DNA of 40,573 nt, taken from positions 1-40,573 of the forward strand of contig CANROD010000016.1 in the NCBI GenBank assembly GCA_947632105.1, written 5' to 3'. A program made the translations under genes and the position numbers. This document shows positions 1 through 7,857 of the stretch, in pieces. This stretch comes from an uncultured Oligella sp. (GTDB taxonomy: Bacteria; Pseudomonadota; Gammaproteobacteria; Burkholderiales; Burkholderiaceae_B). A model generated the notes under the pieces. The model had not been told where the DNA came from. It worked only from the letters and a program-made list of their open reading frames with translations, and made no database searches. The first letter of the stretch is position 1; every line of letters starts with the position of its first letter.

Positions 1-23
1 TATCTGTGTCTGACCTTAGCAGA

Positions 24-1412
24 TTAACCGGCCAACATAATTGTCGCTACGCCGGTCAAGTTAATTGTCGCTCTATAGCTACTTAGAATTTTAGGGTAGT
101 AAATAGTTAAAATGATCCCGCGAGCAATAATAAAAACAATCAATGCTACCCATAATCCCACGTTGCCGAGAGCTGGACTCAGCAGATATCCAGCGAACAA
201 CATGCTTATTAATCCAATAACAGTTGAATTGCGCATAGCTTTGCTTTTTGTGACGCCCACAAACACACCATCCAATTGGAAGGCGATAAAAGACACAAAT
301 ATATAGAAGGCAGCTAGGCTTTTATGCTGATTAGCAATTGTTTGTAAGCTAGTATCAGGCGTTAAAAGCTGTATAAAAAGATGACCGAAAAGCAGTAGTA
401 CTACACTCAAGATTAATGCGCTGACAGCGGCAACGACTGTATTATCAATGACTGCTCGGATAAAACGCTGACGTTTTTTTGCACCATAGGCTTGTCCGAC
501 AATCATCTCAGTGACATTTGCAAAGCCATCTAAACAATATGCGGACATGGAGATAAATTGTAGGAGAATATGATTTGCTGCGAGTGTTGCGTCACCAAAA
601 TTAGCTCCTTGTCTTGCAAACCAAGCAAATCCCCCTAAGAGTGCTAAGGTGCGGATCATAATGTCGCTATTGACAATGAAAATGGCCTTGGCTTTTTCCT
701 TATCAAAAACTAGCACTGATAATTCTTTAAAACGCTTAGTGATTGGTCCCACTTCTAATTTGTGGAAAATCAGGTAAAGCGCATAAAGAACGGTCACCCA
801 TTCGGCAAGTAAAGTGCCTAGCGCAATGCCTTTCACCCCCATATTTAAAAACACCACGAAGAGGATGTTTAGCAAAATATTTAAACCATTTAATAAAATC
901 TGAACGATAAGAACTTGCTTCGTCCAACCTAGGCCAATTAAGGTGCCCATCAAGGCAAAGGTGACTAAGGTGGCAGGTGCACCCCAAATCCGTATATCAA
1001 AATAATCTTTGACTAATAGATTGACGTCAGGGCTCGCTGAAAGGAAAGATGAGGCGAGCGCGTGTATAGGTTGTTGCAAAATAATCAGTATTAAACCGAT
1101 CGCTGAACCTAAAATAATGGTTCTAAAGAGTAGTGCGTGCAATTCATTTTGATCGTTGCTGCCAACAGCTTGTGATATGAAGCCAGTCGTACCCATGCGC
1201 AAGAAGCCGAAGCCCCAATAGACAAAGCTAAAAATCAAGCTGGCTAAGGCAATGGCAGCAAGATCTGTTGTGCTACCCATTTGACCAATAACAGCGGTGT
1301 CAACTAAACCAAGCAAGGGCACAGAGGCATTAGCCAAGATAATTGGAATAGCCAGTTTTATAAGATAGATATAACTGGATAAGTCAGTAAATAGAGTTGT
1401 TTTTTTAGTCAT
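24..1412 (-). CDS. MATE family efflux transporter (DinF/NorM-like)
   Basis: A 462-residue, very hydrophobic protein with about 12 predicted membrane segments in two halves, the usual length for the multidrug and toxic compound extrusion family. The N-terminal part reads LAIPIILANASVPLLGLVDT (about residues 20-39), matching the family's first helix, in which a Pro-containing stretch is followed by VDTAVIGQMG. MATE proteins sit in the inner membrane and export cationic drugs or metabolites in exchange for Na+ or H+; the DinF branch fits best, but the substrate cannot be read from sequence. The start MTKKTTL is the first ATG of the frame and sits just before the membrane domain. It is divergent from bfd with 261 bp between them, so the two may share regulatory DNA that includes a Fur-box-like site. 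The family call is firm; the role is open. Confidence 0.9.
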   Translation of the reverse strand: MTKKTTLFTDLSSYIYLIKLAIPIILANASVPLLGLVDTAVIGQMGSTTDLAAIALASLIFSFVYWGFGFLRMGTTGFISQAVGSNDQNELHALLFRTIILGSAIGLILIILQQPIHALASSFLSASPDVNLLVKDYFDIRIWGAPATLVTFALMGTLIGLGWTKQVLIVQILLNGLNILLNILFVVFLNMGVKGIALGTLLAEWVTVLYALYLIFHKLEVGPITKRFKELSVLVFDKEKAKAIFIVNSDIMIRTLALLGGFAWFARQGANFGDATLAANHILLQFISMSAYCLDGFANVTEMIVGQAYGAKKRQRFIRAVIDNTVVAAVSALILSVVLLLFGHLFIQLLTPDTSLQTIANQHKSLAAFYIFVSFIAFQLDGVFVGVTKSKAMRNSTVIGLISMLFAGYLLSPALGNVGLWVALIVFIIARGIILTIYYPKILSSYRATINLTGVATIMLAG

Positions 1413-1487
1413 TTAGTGGGACTAGGGAAATCCCTAGAGGTTTTAAAGTCAATTTTTTGCTAAATTATTGCATTCTTACTTGAAATT

Positions 1488-1506
1488 GATAATGAGAACA
1501 ATTATC
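1488..1506. promoter_or_regulatory. Fur-box-like operator between the MATE gene and bfd
   Basis: The 19-mer gataatgagaacaattatc matches 16 of 19 positions of the classical Fur consensus GATAATGATAATCATTATC. It lies about 170 bp upstream of bfd and 75 bp upstream of the divergent MATE gene. Bfd is commonly Fur-repressed, so iron control of bfd is the simplest reading; an effect on the MATE gene is possible. The match is seen directly; Fur binding is inferred. Confidence 0.75.
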
Positions 1507-1673
1507 ATACACATATAGCTTTTAAATATTAGCATCATTAGATATTTTTATACGGCGAGTTTATTTTAACCTTTATTAAAACCTTTAGGCGGCCACCAAA
1601 ATACTAAAATCATAGGTCGCTGGCTTTTATAAGTTTATACAGCAAAGTGCTGTAGCCGAGAGGGAGATTTTTT

Positions 1674-1883
1674 ATGTACGTTTGTATTTGTAATGCGATT
1701 ACTGAGCGCCAGATTCAGGATAGTGTTTCTGCCGGTACGGTTAATTCTTTCAGTGATTTACAAGCCGAGCTCGGTGTAGCCACATGCTGTGGTTGCTGTG
1801 CAGACGTAGCAACTGCTTATTTGAAGAACCCAAAAGGCCGCTCCGTAGAAGTAACAGATTTAACTGAGATTGTTGCTGCTTAG
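1674..1883 (+). CDS. bfd: Bacterioferritin-associated ferredoxin
   Basis: A 69-residue (2Fe-2S) protein of the BFD-like family. The cysteine pattern is C4, C6, then C38/C39 and C41/C42 in the TCCGCC segment; the family binds its cluster with a C-X-C pair near the N-terminus and a C-X2-C pair about 32 residues later. In Pseudomonas aeruginosa, Bfd docks on bacterioferritin and passes electrons to the stored ferric core so that Fe2+ is released. The purine-rich gagggaga just upstream of the ATG is a good ribosome-binding site. It converges on the two bacterioferritin genes across a shared terminator, so iron release and iron storage genes sit face to face. The Fur-box-like site upstream fits induction under iron limitation. 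Confidence 0.93.
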   Translation: MYVCICNAITERQIQDSVSAGTVNSFSDLQAELGVATCCGCCADVATAYLKNPKGRSVEVTDLTEIVAA

Positions 1884-1960
1884 TGTAGTAGCTGTTATTC
1901 GTATTTCTCCTGTTACCTATCAGAGTAGTTTTTGAAGTTATAAAGTTTGAAATCAGAAAG

Positions 1961-1997
1961 AGCCGAGGAGATGTGTATTTCTCCTCGGCTCCTTTTT
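1961..1997. terminator. Bidirectional terminator between bfd and the bfr pair
   Basis: A perfect 10-bp stem (agccgaggag / ctcctcggct, 1961-1970 with 1981-1990) has a 10-nt loop, a run of T on the plus side (cctttttg) and A-rich sequence on the other side. It lies between two convergent genes and can serve both. Confidence 0.9.
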
Positions 1998-2016
1998 GAC
2001 TATAAGAATCTAAACC

Positions 2017-2496
2017 TTATTCAGGTGTCGTTTCAATCACAGTCTGTAAGTAATGCTCTGCACCTAGATCGCCCACTAGTTCTAATTGTAGATCTAACCA
2101 ATCCCAGTGATCTTCATTATGCCCTTTAAGCTTTTCTAAAAGAGAGCGAGTCACATAGTCTTGCTTTTCTTCACAGAGCTGAATGGCTTCCATAAGCACT
2201 TCGTCTTTGAGCTCTTCGATTTTGATATCACACTTGATAGTTTCGATAGGTCCTTCACCGATATAGAGCTTACCAAGATCTTGAAGATTTGGTAGACCCT
2301 CTAGAAGCAGGATACGTTCAATAATATCGTCCGCAAATTTCATATCTGCAATTGACTCTTTGTAGATATACTTGCCTAAAGCATCAAACCCCCAGTTTTT
2401 ATGCATGCGGCCATGCAAAAAATACTGATTGATCGAAGTTAAATACACGCGAAGTGTTTTATTTAAAGCTTGTAATACTTGTCTATCGCCTTTCAT
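2017..2496 (-). CDS. bfr: Bacterioferritin subunit, haem-ligand type with degenerate ferroxidase centre
   Basis: A 159-residue ferritin-like four-helix protein starting MKGDRQVLQALNK, collinear with E. coli Bfr without gaps through the motif region. The haem-binding Met52 is kept (ADMKFAD). Of the dinuclear iron ligands, Glu18 is Tyr, Glu51 is Asp, His54 is Phe and Glu127 is Asn; only Glu94 and His130 remain. This subunit is therefore unlikely to oxidise iron by itself. A strong aaggag ribosome-binding site precedes the ATG. It follows the sister bfr gene by 12 bp, so the two are surely co-transcribed, and they probably assemble as a mixed 24-mer in which this subunit supplies haem sites, as reported for two-subunit bacterioferritins. 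Family call certain; division of labour inferred. Confidence 0.93.
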   Translation of the reverse strand: MKGDRQVLQALNKTLRVYLTSINQYFLHGRMHKNWGFDALGKYIYKESIADMKFADDIIERILLLEGLPNLQDLGKLYIGEGPIETIKCDIKIEELKDEVLMEAIQLCEEKQDYVTRSLLEKLKGHNEDHWDWLDLQLELVGDLGAEHYLQTVIETTPE

Positions 2497-2508
2497 ACGA
2501 GCTCCTTA

Positions 2509-2982
2509 TTAAATTTGGCTCTGTAAGTAGTTTGGTAGACCAATAACGTCAATTAAATGTAGTTGTTGCTCTAACCAGTGAGCGTGATCTTCTTCAGTAT
2601 CCTTTAATTGCGCTATCATCAAATCACGAGAAACGTAATCCTGATGCTGTTCGCAAAGGGCAATACCTTTTTTAAGATTTTCTTGTACCTCTAGCTCAAG
2701 TGCTAGATCATTTTTAAGCATATCAACAACAGTAGCGCCGATATTAACAGAAGTTGGTGCTGAAACAGGTATACCGCCTAAAATTAAAATACGACGGATG
2801 AAGTCATGTGCGTGACCCGTTTCATCGTCCATTTCATGATCGATGCGCTCAAACAGTTTGTTGTAACCCCATTCAGCATACATGCGAGAATGGATGAAGT
2901 ATTGGTCACGAGCGGCTAGTTCACCAGCTAATAGCTCGTTCATAAATTCAATAACTTCTGGATGGCCTTTTAAACCTTTCAT
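2509..2982 (-). CDS. bfr: Bacterioferritin subunit, ferroxidase type lacking the haem Met
   Basis: A 157-residue bacterioferritin starting MKGLKGHPEVIEFMNELL, first gene of a two-gene operon. Aligned to E. coli Bfr it has three extra residues near the N-terminus. The ferroxidase ligands are all present: Glu21 (for E18), Glu54 (E51), His57 (H54), Glu96 (E94), Glu130 (E127) and His133 (H130). The haem ligand Met52 is replaced by Thr55 (DDETGHAHD). It thus complements its neighbour, which keeps Met52 but has lost most iron ligands. The expected role is to oxidise Fe2+ and deposit it in the cytoplasmic ferritin shell. A weaker Fur-box-like site lies about 100 bp upstream of the start. Confidence 0.94.
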   Translation of the reverse strand: MKGLKGHPEVIEFMNELLAGELAARDQYFIHSRMYAEWGYNKLFERIDHEMDDETGHAHDFIRRILILGGIPVSAPTSVNIGATVVDMLKNDLALELEVQENLKKGIALCEQHQDYVSRDLMIAQLKDTEEDHAHWLEQQLHLIDVIGLPNYLQSQI

Positions 2983-3023
2983 AACTAATTCCTTGATAGA
3001 GATTAAGTGATTGAATTATAACA

Positions 3024-3036
3024 GTCACAATGTGAC
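3024..3036. repeat. Short palindrome in the bfr leader
   Basis: gtcacaatgtgac has perfect 6-bp arms around one base and sits 42 bp upstream of the first bfr ATG. It could be a regulator half-site pair or chance; I recognise no specific regulator. Confidence 0.3.
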
Positions 3037-3082
3037 AAATGAACACTCAAGCTGTTAAGTTGTGCCGATCGTTAACCTATTT

Positions 3083-3101
3083 GGTAATCATTTTCATTGA
3101 C
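3083..3101. promoter_or_regulatory. Second Fur-box-like sequence, upstream of the bfr pair
   Basis: Read on the minus strand, 3101-3083 is gtcaatgaaaatgattacc, 14 of 19 matches to the Fur consensus. It lies about 100 bp upstream of the bfr start. Bacterioferritin genes are often raised, not repressed, by iron and Fur, and upstream placement would suit activation; this is inference. Confidence 0.45.
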
Positions 3102-3275
3102 AAATAGTAATGCTTATTGATTGAGAGCACGTTTAATTTCTGCTATTAGTATTTTTCAATAGATTAAATATAATTAATTCAGAGTTGATGCTGGACTTTG
3201 CTTTATTGCCATCAACTGACTTTAAAGATGGTGTGCTTGATTAGAAAGCAAAGGAATTCTCTGAAGATTCAAAAC

Positions 3276-3298
3276 TTATTCACAGAATTTGTGGATAA
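3276..3298. promoter_or_regulatory. Facing pair of DnaA boxes (copy 1)
   Basis: TTATTCACA (3276-3284) and TGTGGATAA (3290-3298) are both full matches to the DnaA-box consensus TTATNCACA, in opposite orientation and 5 bp apart. The same arrangement recurs at 8512-8534 and, with one base off, at 8724-8746. The match is direct; DnaA binding is inferred. Confidence 0.7.
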
Positions 3299-3317
3299 GT
3301 TTGTTAGTTAAAAAAGG

Positions 3318-3359
3318 AATCAGCCCTAACTCATTGTTATACAAGAGTTAGGGCTGATT
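3318..3359. terminator. 15-bp perfect hairpin inside the left repeat
   Basis: Arms aatcagccctaactc and gagttagggctgatt pair perfectly around a 12-nt loop. On the minus strand the stem is followed by ccttttttaac, a T-tract, so it should stop leftward transcription toward the bfr operon. On the plus side the T-run is poor (gattgtcgttt). Confidence 0.65.
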
Positions 3360-3574
3360 GTCGTTTAAATGAGCACAGTAAGCTCAAGTGAGACCTATTA
3401 AACGGAGTTCTCCCGCTTAAGCGGATCCATGAATATATAGTATTTCTTGATATGAGTGGCCTCTTGCTGTTAATACAAACCCTGATTGCCTTAAAACATA
3501 CACATCTGTATAGTTCAATACGGATGTGTATGTTGGTGCATGAGTTTAATGAGGTTGAACAGAGGCAACAGGTG

Positions 3575-4894
3575 ATGAAAAAAATTCATATTCTTCCTGA
3601 AAATGACAAAACAAATGGTTGGAGTAAATTAATTCCATTTAGGGAGCCTAAAACAAGTTTAAATAAGGATGTTAGTGCGGATTGGCTCATCATTGGTGGA
3701 GGTTACGCTGGTTTAGCTGCGGCAAGACGTATAGCAGAAAATAGGCCTAGAGATAAAATAATTTTAATTGAGGCTGATGTTGTTGGTGAAGGGGCACAAG
3801 GCAGAAACTCTGGATTTGCGATTGATATTCCTCATAACGTCGGTAGTTCAATGGATGAGTTACGGAGTGCTCAAAGTTACTCGAGGCTTGCTCGTGCCTC
3901 CATAGCTTGGCTTAGAGAGTTAAAGCAACGCTATAGCATTGAGTGCGACTGGCGTGAGTCCGGTAAGTTTCATACCGCAGTTTCTCCAAAAGGGATCAAG
4001 GAAGTTTTATTACCTACAAAGAAAATGCTTGATTCATTAGGAGAGAAAAATCATTGGCTTGAAGGTGGCAAACTTCATGAAAAACTGGGATTCACACATT
4101 TCCAAGCAGGAATTTATACACCGGGTACCGTTTTACTTAATCCAGCTGCACTAACAAAAGGTTTGGCTGATAATTTACCTACTAATGTGACCTTATATGA
4201 AAAAACTCCTGCGCTAGCAGTGGATTATTCTGATGACGTTAAAGTTATGACACCGACAGGAAATATTACGGCTAAAAAGCTGATTCTGACGGTTAATGTC
4301 TTTATGGAACAATTTGGTTTTTATAAAAACAAACTTATTCCAATGGCTGCTCATGCAAGTTTGACACGGGCTATGTCTGAAGCAGAACAAGAAAGATTGG
4401 TAGGTTTAAGCTCTTGGGGGCTGACGCCGGCTAATGCGTTTGTAGGAATTACTATGCGCCGTACACCGGATCAAAGAATTTTGATTCGTCAAAACATGAA
4501 ATATGCTCCTAATTTACGTACTACGGACAGTGAAAGACAGAAGGCAAGGGAGATACATCAAAAGCTTTTTGAGGAACGTTTTCCTATGCTTAAGGGTGTA
4601 ACGATGGAGCACACTTGGACCGGTTATATCTGTATTTCAAGAAATGGGGCACCAGGCTTTGGTCAATTAAGTCCAAATGTTTATTCAGCTGTTTGCCAAA
4701 ATGGTGTAGGTATCACAAAAGGTACATTCTCAGGGATGTTAATTGCTGATATGGCGACAGGAGTTGAGAGCTCTTTGCTTGAGGATATGAAAACCCTCGG
4801 TGAACCATCTGCTTTACCTTCCCGCCCATTTTTAGATTTTGGGGTTAAGTCAAGATTTCAATGGGAGCTTTGGTCTTCAAGGGCTGAGGCATAG
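3575..4894 (+). CDS. FAD-dependent oxidoreductase of the DAO family (amine/amino-acid oxidase-like)
   Basis: About 439 residues from the ATG at 3575 (MKKIHILPEND). The frame is open to 3452, but the extra N-terminus is not family-like, and agagg lies 9 nt before this ATG. The FAD site shows as DWLIIGGGYAGLAAARR (GGGYAG, residues 41-46), an acidic Glu66 ending the second strand and GAQGRNSG (73-80). The C-terminal WTG...GAPGFGQL...GVGITKGTFSGMLIAD is the second nucleotide-binding block of OrdL/PuuB-like oxidases. These enzymes oxidise primary or secondary amines, or amino acids, to imines and pass electrons to O2 or a membrane acceptor. It is the first gene of a cassette with a TRAP transporter 55 bp downstream, so it probably oxidises the imported compound. 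Arginine is often AGA/AGG and isoleucine ATA, unlike the CGT/CGC-rich TCA genes, which hints at transfer. Substrate unknown. Confidence 0.88.
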   Translation: MKKIHILPENDKTNGWSKLIPFREPKTSLNKDVSADWLIIGGGYAGLAAARRIAENRPRDKIILIEADVVGEGAQGRNSGFAIDIPHNVGSSMDELRSAQSYSRLARASIAWLRELKQRYSIECDWRESGKFHTAVSPKGIKEVLLPTKKMLDSLGEKNHWLEGGKLHEKLGFTHFQAGIYTPGTVLLNPAALTKGLADNLPTNVTLYEKTPALAVDYSDDVKVMTPTGNITAKKLILTVNVFMEQFGFYKNKLIPMAAHASLTRAMSEAEQERLVGLSSWGLTPANAFVGITMRRTPDQRILIRQNMKYAPNLRTTDSERQKAREIHQKLFEERFPMLKGVTMEHTWTGYICISRNGAPGFGQLSPNVYSAVCQNGVGITKGTFSGMLIADMATGVESSLLEDMKTLGEPSALPSRPFLDFGVKSRFQWELWSSRAEA

Positions 4895-4949
4895 TTTTTT
4901 CTTATTATAGAGTAATGAATTTTAAGTTTTTAAGAGGTAATTAATTATT

Positions 4950-5948
4950 ATGATTTGGTTTAAAAAATTGGTCATTGCGACAACTTTATCTTTCTTAACT
5001 TCTACTGCCGTAGCAAAGACAACAATGAATATAGCAACCGACTCGGGTGTTAAGGGCTCACCGAGTGGTGATGCTGTTGAAAAATGGGCTAGGCTAATTG
5101 AAGAGGGAACAGACGGTGCGCTTAAATTCCGTATTTTTTATCAAAATCAATTAGGTGGTCAGCAAGATGTATTTGATCAGCATATTGCAGGTGATGTTCA
5201 GATGATGCTGAACTGGCCAATGACATCTTATGATAGAAGGTTGAGTGTTATTTATACTCCGTATATGTTTATGACATGGGAAGCAGCGATGGAGGCTTAT
5301 CAGCCTGGAGGCTGGCTAAATAAAACAGTAGACTCAATCTATCAAGATAATGGTTTGAAGTTTTTTGGTGCTTGGCCAGAAGGTTTTAATGGTGTAGCAA
5401 CTCGTGGTAATTACCCATCTACAATTGACGAAGCTGAGAAAGTAAAGGTTCGAGTTCCACCTGTATTTCCATTTGTAGAAACTATAAAGTCGATGGGGTT
5501 TCAAACCGTTAGCATTGACTGGGGAGAAATTTATGCAGCACTACAGACAGGAGTGGTAGATGGCGATGCAGCAAACATACTTTATCATGATTATGAATAC
5601 CTTCGGGATGTTCTAGATAATTACGCACGTACTAAGCAACAGTTTATTACAGGGGTTTTGTCAATGAATTTAGAGGCATGGGAAAGTCTGTCTCCGGAGC
5701 ATCAAGAAATTGTTCAGGAAGCTGCTTTGGAAATTATGACAGATCAGTTTAATAGTGCGCGAGATACTGACAGTGAGGTTGTTGAAAAGTGGAAAGCTTT
5801 AAATAAAGTATATATTGAGCCAAACATTGATGAAATATCAGCATTAGCTGCAAAGGTGAGATCTGAGGTATGGCCCTTGATAGAAAAAGAAGTTGGTGCT
5901 GACATTATGAATGAGATCAGCGAAAATTCAGTCCAAATTGAGGACTAA
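4950..5948 (+). CDS. dctP: TRAP transporter substrate-binding protein (DctP family)
   Basis: A 332-residue exported protein. The first 22 residues form a signal peptide (basic MIWFKK, hydrophobic core, cleavage near TAVAKT). The mature part has DctP/SBP_bac_7 features: FRIFYQNQLGGQQDVFDQ, then KVRVPPVF (residues 168-175), whose arginine is the family position that grips a carboxylate, and GEIYAALQTGVVDGDAANI (about 193-211). It captures the substrate in the periplasm and delivers it to the DctQM membrane pair encoded just downstream. The conserved arginine suggests a substrate with a carboxylate; with the oxidase upstream, an amino-acid-like or N-substituted amino acid is a reasonable guess and no more. 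The dctP label is a family name. Confidence 0.92.
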   Translation: MIWFKKLVIATTLSFLTSTAVAKTTMNIATDSGVKGSPSGDAVEKWARLIEEGTDGALKFRIFYQNQLGGQQDVFDQHIAGDVQMMLNWPMTSYDRRLSVIYTPYMFMTWEAAMEAYQPGGWLNKTVDSIYQDNGLKFFGAWPEGFNGVATRGNYPSTIDEAEKVKVRVPPVFPFVETIKSMGFQTVSIDWGEIYAALQTGVVDGDAANILYHDYEYLRDVLDNYARTKQQFITGVLSMNLEAWESLSPEHQEIVQEAALEIMTDQFNSARDTDSEVVEKWKALNKVYIEPNIDEISALAAKVRSEVWPLIEKEVGADIMNEISENSVQIED

Positions 5949-5991
5949 ATATTTCCTATTTCGTTTTGGAAAAACATTAGAGGTTTAAATA

Positions 5992-6492
5992 ATGGCTACC
6001 AGCGATACATCTAGTAAAAGGTGGTTTGTTATAGGGCTTGAGGCTATTGCTATAGCTTCAAGCTTGATAGTGTTAATTGCATTATTGTATTTAGTGATTT
6101 CAAGGTATTGGACGGTGTTCCCAGATAGTGGTATGCACACTATATCTTTGATTGCTGCTATGTGGCTATACATGACAGGAGCTTTATTGGCTAGTTATAG
6201 ACGAGAGCATCTACGGGTGGATTTTATCTCGTATAAACTAACGAACAAAACATTGAAACTATGCCATCAATTATTAGTATCAGTAATTACTCTATTTATC
6301 ACCATCCTTTTTTTATATTGGACTTATAAAATGTTTAGTTGGGGAGCGAGATTTTCAACAACTATGCCAGGTTCAAATATTCCAATATGGGTTCCTCAGT
6401 TGGCTATAGGTATGAACGCTATTGGAAGTGTCTGTTTTTCGTTACGTGATTTAGTATTGATTATTAGTGCCTATAGAACTCAAGGAAGCTAA
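5992..6492 (+). CDS. dctQ: TRAP transporter small membrane subunit (DctQ family)
   Basis: A 166-residue protein with four predicted membrane helices (about residues 12-38, 46-66, 86-110 and 126-156). The YRREHLRVDFIS segment after helix 2 matches the family's conserved R-x-H-hydrophobic-x-V-D motif. DctQ proteins support the large transport subunit in the inner membrane. It lies 43 bp after dctP and two bases before the dctM start, so it is co-translated with dctM. Membrane topology and gene order settle the call even though DctQ sequences are poorly conserved. Confidence 0.92.
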   Translation: MATSDTSSKRWFVIGLEAIAIASSLIVLIALLYLVISRYWTVFPDSGMHTISLIAAMWLYMTGALLASYRREHLRVDFISYKLTNKTLKLCHQLLVSVITLFITILFLYWTYKMFSWGARFSTTMPGSNIPIWVPQLAIGMNAIGSVCFSLRDLVLIISAYRTQGS

Positions 6493-6494
6493 TT

Positions 6495-7799
6495 ATGTAT
6501 GCCGTTTTCTCTATCCTTTTACTATTGTTTTTGATGGGAATAGGTATTCCAGTAGCTTGGTCTTTTGCTGGAACCTTGGGCTTCCTAGTCTATATCTATG
6601 ATGTGAATTTAAATACGTTAATGCTTCAAGGATTTAGATCCTTAAACTCTGTTGTGCTTTTGGCTTTACCTATGTTTGTTATGGCTGGTTATCTGATGCA
6701 ATCAGGTGGAGTAGCTAAAAGGCTAGTGGACTTTTTAGAAAGTCTAGTCAAAGGCAGGAAAAGCGGTTTAGGTACTGCCATGGTACTCTCTTGTGCGATG
6801 TTTGGTGCTATTGCAGGAACAGCCTCAGCAGCCGTTGCTTCCATTGGTTCAATTTTGATTGAACCAATGGAAAAACAAGGTTATAGCAGAGGTTATTCAG
6901 CTGCATTATTGGGAGTTTCGTCGTTATTAGGGATCCTAATTCCACCCTCGATTACGATGATTTTATTTGCAGTAGTTACGCAACAGTCAGTCGCTGCTTG
7001 TTTTGCAGCCAGTATTGGTCCAGGCATTTTATTAATGATTGGGCTAGTTATAATGAATTATTTCTCTGTTAAAAAATGGTCTCAAGAACAGGGTGTTAAA
7101 AAAGTAGAAGATACTTTAAGAGTTGAGAAAAAAGAAGTAGTTAAAAACTTTTTGTTTGCTATTCCTGCGCTTAGTATGCCTATCATTATTCTTGGGGGTA
7201 TCTATGGTGGAATATTTACACCTACAGAAGCGGCTGCTATAACTGTTGTTCTAGCAATCATTATAGGTAAGTTATTTTATAGAGATTTAACACTCAAGAA
7301 GTTAGGAACAAGTTTGGTTGATTCGACGGAAACTACTGGCATCATTATCCTAATTTTACTTTTTTCTTTCTTGATAAGTAGAATTTTTGTAGTTCAAGGT
7401 ATACCGCAGGACTTAACACACTATGTGACGGGAGTTGTAGAGCAACCTATTGCTATCTTATTACTTGTTAACTTATTTTTAATTTTAATAGGGATGATTA
7501 TTGATGATATTTCACTAACGGTAGTAATTGCTCCACTATTTTTACCCTTAGTTGGTGTTGCTGATGTTTCAGGTATCCATTATGCTGCTATTGTGGCATG
7601 CTCTGTCGTAGTTGCAGCGAATAGTCCTCCCTTAGCTCCAATTCTTTATATGTCTTGCCGTATTGGTAGAGTTAACGTCCATGAGTCATTTTTACCTTCA
7701 ATCAAAATGATTGCTTTTGTCGCTCTACCGGTTTTACTAATCACAACATTTATCCCCGAAGTTTCTTTGTTTATACCTCGACAATTAGGGTTGTTGTAA
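6495..7799 (+). CDS. dctM: TRAP transporter large permease (DctM family)
   Basis: A 434-residue membrane protein with about 12 hydrophobic segments, the standard DctM length. Family signatures include GIPVAWSFAGTLGF near the N-terminus, ALPMFVMAGYLMQSGGVAKRLVDF (ALPMF...G...S...A), and the repeated GSILIEPMEKQGYSRGYSAAL and LLGILIPPSITMILFAV blocks; IPPS is the hallmark. A second half repeats the fold (MIIDDISLTVVIAPLFLPL). It drives Na+-coupled uptake with the DctP protein. It is the fourth gene of the cassette, with a TetR regulator 58 bp downstream on the same strand. Confidence 0.95.
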   Translation: MYAVFSILLLLFLMGIGIPVAWSFAGTLGFLVYIYDVNLNTLMLQGFRSLNSVVLLALPMFVMAGYLMQSGGVAKRLVDFLESLVKGRKSGLGTAMVLSCAMFGAIAGTASAAVASIGSILIEPMEKQGYSRGYSAALLGVSSLLGILIPPSITMILFAVVTQQSVAACFAASIGPGILLMIGLVIMNYFSVKKWSQEQGVKKVEDTLRVEKKEVVKNFLFAIPALSMPIIILGGIYGGIFTPTEAAAITVVLAIIIGKLFYRDLTLKKLGTSLVDSTETTGIIILILLFSFLISRIFVVQGIPQDLTHYVTGVVEQPIAILLLVNLFLILIGMIIDDISLTVVIAPLFLPLVGVADVSGIHYAAIVACSVVVAANSPPLAPILYMSCRIGRVNVHESFLPSIKMIAFVALPVLLITTFIPEVSLFIPRQLGLL

Positions 7800-7857
7800 T
7801 GGTTTCTTGAACTTTATTATTCAAGTTTTTTACATTTTAAAGAGTTTCTTTTCATTT

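Larger units (their letters stand above)
3271..3375. repeat. Left copy of a 105-bp direct repeat flanking the TRAP/oxidase cassette
   Basis: It aligns without gaps to 8507-8611, with 7 mismatches in 105 positions by eye. The unit holds, in order, a facing pair of DnaA-box sequences, a ttgttagttaaaaaagg stretch, a perfect 15-bp hairpin and the tail tttaaatgagca. Similarity continues weakly beyond the right end (attaaacggagttctccc against attaagcagagtttttcc). No open frame crosses it. The 2983-3574 gap otherwise holds only the bfr promoter region and the leader of the oxidase gene. Confidence 0.9.

Noticed and set aside
3452-3574. Longer N-terminus of the flavin oxidase
   Set aside because: The 41 extra residues are not family-like and have no ribosome-binding site, while agagg precedes the ATG at 3575.
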